Made by a program: the position numbers and the translations under genes. DNA of 6,135 nt. Source: Actinomycetes bacterium. GTDB taxonomy: Bacteria > Actinomycetota > Acidimicrobiia > Acidimicrobiales > Palsa-688. The notes beneath the pieces were generated by a model. The model worked only from the letters and a program-made list of their open reading frames with translations. It did no database searches and had not been told where the DNA came from. The stretch covers positions 1 through 6,135 of the forward strand of contig JAKBBS010000195.1 of the NCBI GenBank assembly GCA_021808425.1, in the 5' to 3' direction. This document shows, piece by piece, positions 5,485 to 6,135 of this stretch; within the stretch, counting starts at the first letter, position 1, and each line of letters opens with the position of its first letter.

Positions 5485-6135
5485 TCACAATCGCAGCCTG
5501 GTGAGTCGATTCGAGCCGAGATAGGGCTCGAGTAGCGCCGGATCGGTCAGGACGTCTTCGCTCGTTCCGTGGCGCACCACTCGGCCTGCGTCTAGGAACG
5601 CGACGCTGTCAGCTATCGCCCACACGGCGCTCACTAGGTGTTCCACGACGATCACGGTCGATCCACCCGATGCCAGGTTGCAAACCGCGTCGACAACTAC
5701 TTCTACCTCCTCCGACGAAAGGCCTGCAAGGGGCTCGTCGAAGATAGCGATCTTCGGGCGCATCGCGATGACTCTGGCGATTTCAAGTCGTCGGATACCG
5801 CCGGTCGACAGCTGCCCCGGCCGGCATTGGCGCTGTTCCAACAACCGCAACTTTACAAGCGCATTCCATGCACCCGCCTGTGCGTGGATTCGTCCTAGTC
5901 GTGGAGTCGCCCCATATGCTGCGGCGAGGCCGACTTGGTCCGCGACGCTCAACCAGTGGACGGGTCTCGGCACCTGAAAACTCCTTGCCACGCCCATCCC
6001 TGCAAGCTTGGACGGTCCCGTCGCGCGCGTCGAGCGGCCATCGATCAGAACTTCGCCGCCGTCCGGGCGGGCCAGCGCGCAAATGCAGTCCAGGAGAGTC
6101 GTCTTGCCTGCGCCGTTCGGTCCGATAAGAGCAAG
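5485..6135 (-). CDS. livG: HAAT ABC importer ATP-binding protein LivG, 5' end beyond the window
   Basis: The frame runs from the right edge to TGA 5487-5485, giving 216 residues. About 35 N-terminal residues of a normal LivG of about 250 are missing because the window ends. Visible motifs are Walker A GPNGAGKTT (6123-6097), the Q-loop SFQVPRP (Q codon 5976-5974), the signature LSTGGIRRLEIAR (from 5811), Walker B IAIFDEP (5751-5731), the D-loop region AGLSSEE, and the H-loop VVEH (around 5640). RSFQVPRP and RRLEIAR are LivG hallmarks and separate it from LivF. A start at the internal ATG 5997 would remove Walker A, so it is not the true start. It dimerises with LivF at the membrane to drive uptake. 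The permease genes expected in such operons are not seen and probably precede it to the right. Confidence 0.93.
   Translation of the reverse strand, partial: LALIGPNGAGKTTLLDCICALARPDGGEVLIDGRSTRATGPSKLAGMGVARSFQVPRPVHWLSVADQVGLAAAYGATPRLGRIHAQAGAWNALVKLRLLEQRQCRPGQLSTGGIRRLEIARVIAMRPKIAIFDEPLAGLSSEEVEVVVDAVCNLASGGSTVIVVEHLVSAVWAIADSVAFLDAGRVVRHGTSEDVLTDPALLEPYLGSNRLTRLRL

Overview
The window looks like part of an actinobacterial (Actinomycetota) chromosome. I judge this from the roughly 60% G+C by eye, the G/C-rich third codon positions, the GTG starts, an IlvG-type thiamine-diphosphate enzyme that closely recalls mycobacterial IlvG (Rv1820 class, from memory), and a tiny lysine-rich protein of a kind I associate with actinobacteria. 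I cannot place it lower than phylum.

Left third (1-1635): a gene-poor stretch with only small candidate genes. A 36-residue basic protein lies on the minus strand at 1261-1371, has a good ribosome binding site and is easily missed. Downstream on the same strand is a small Cys/His-rich protein (892-1182). A second possible zinc-ribbon ORF lies at 295-657 on the minus strand. Weaker candidates are a cysteine-rich C-terminal fragment entering from the left edge (1-159) and a short minus-strand frame at 1397-1564. A perfect 8+2+8 inverted repeat at 514-531 stands out as AT-rich in GC-rich DNA.

Right two thirds (1636-6135): a metabolic and transport locus. On the plus strand, a complete ThDP-dependent acetolactate synthase/2-hydroxyacyl-CoA-lyase-like enzyme (1636-3297) is followed 52 bases later by a secreted type I periplasmic-binding-fold solute-binding protein (3350-4663). 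Thirty-five bases further on, and convergent with it, are two minus-strand ATPase genes of a branched-chain/hydrophobic amino acid (HAAT) ABC importer: livF (4699-5439) and livG (5485 to beyond the right edge). The permease genes (livH/livM type) are not in the window and probably lie to the right.

My working model is that the binding protein captures an extracellular ligand, the LivFG-powered importer brings it in, and the ThDP enzyme acts in synthesis or breakdown of a related 2-keto or 2-hydroxyacyl compound. The ligand and the ThDP reaction cannot be fixed from sequence alone. The most unusual molecular feature is the ABC signature motif of LivF, which has lost its Ser-Gly-Gly core (LASAD instead of LSGGE) while the partner LivG keeps LSTGG; this predicts two unequal ATP sites. 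I see no mobile element, CRISPR array, tRNA or rRNA, and no convincing new defence-type system.
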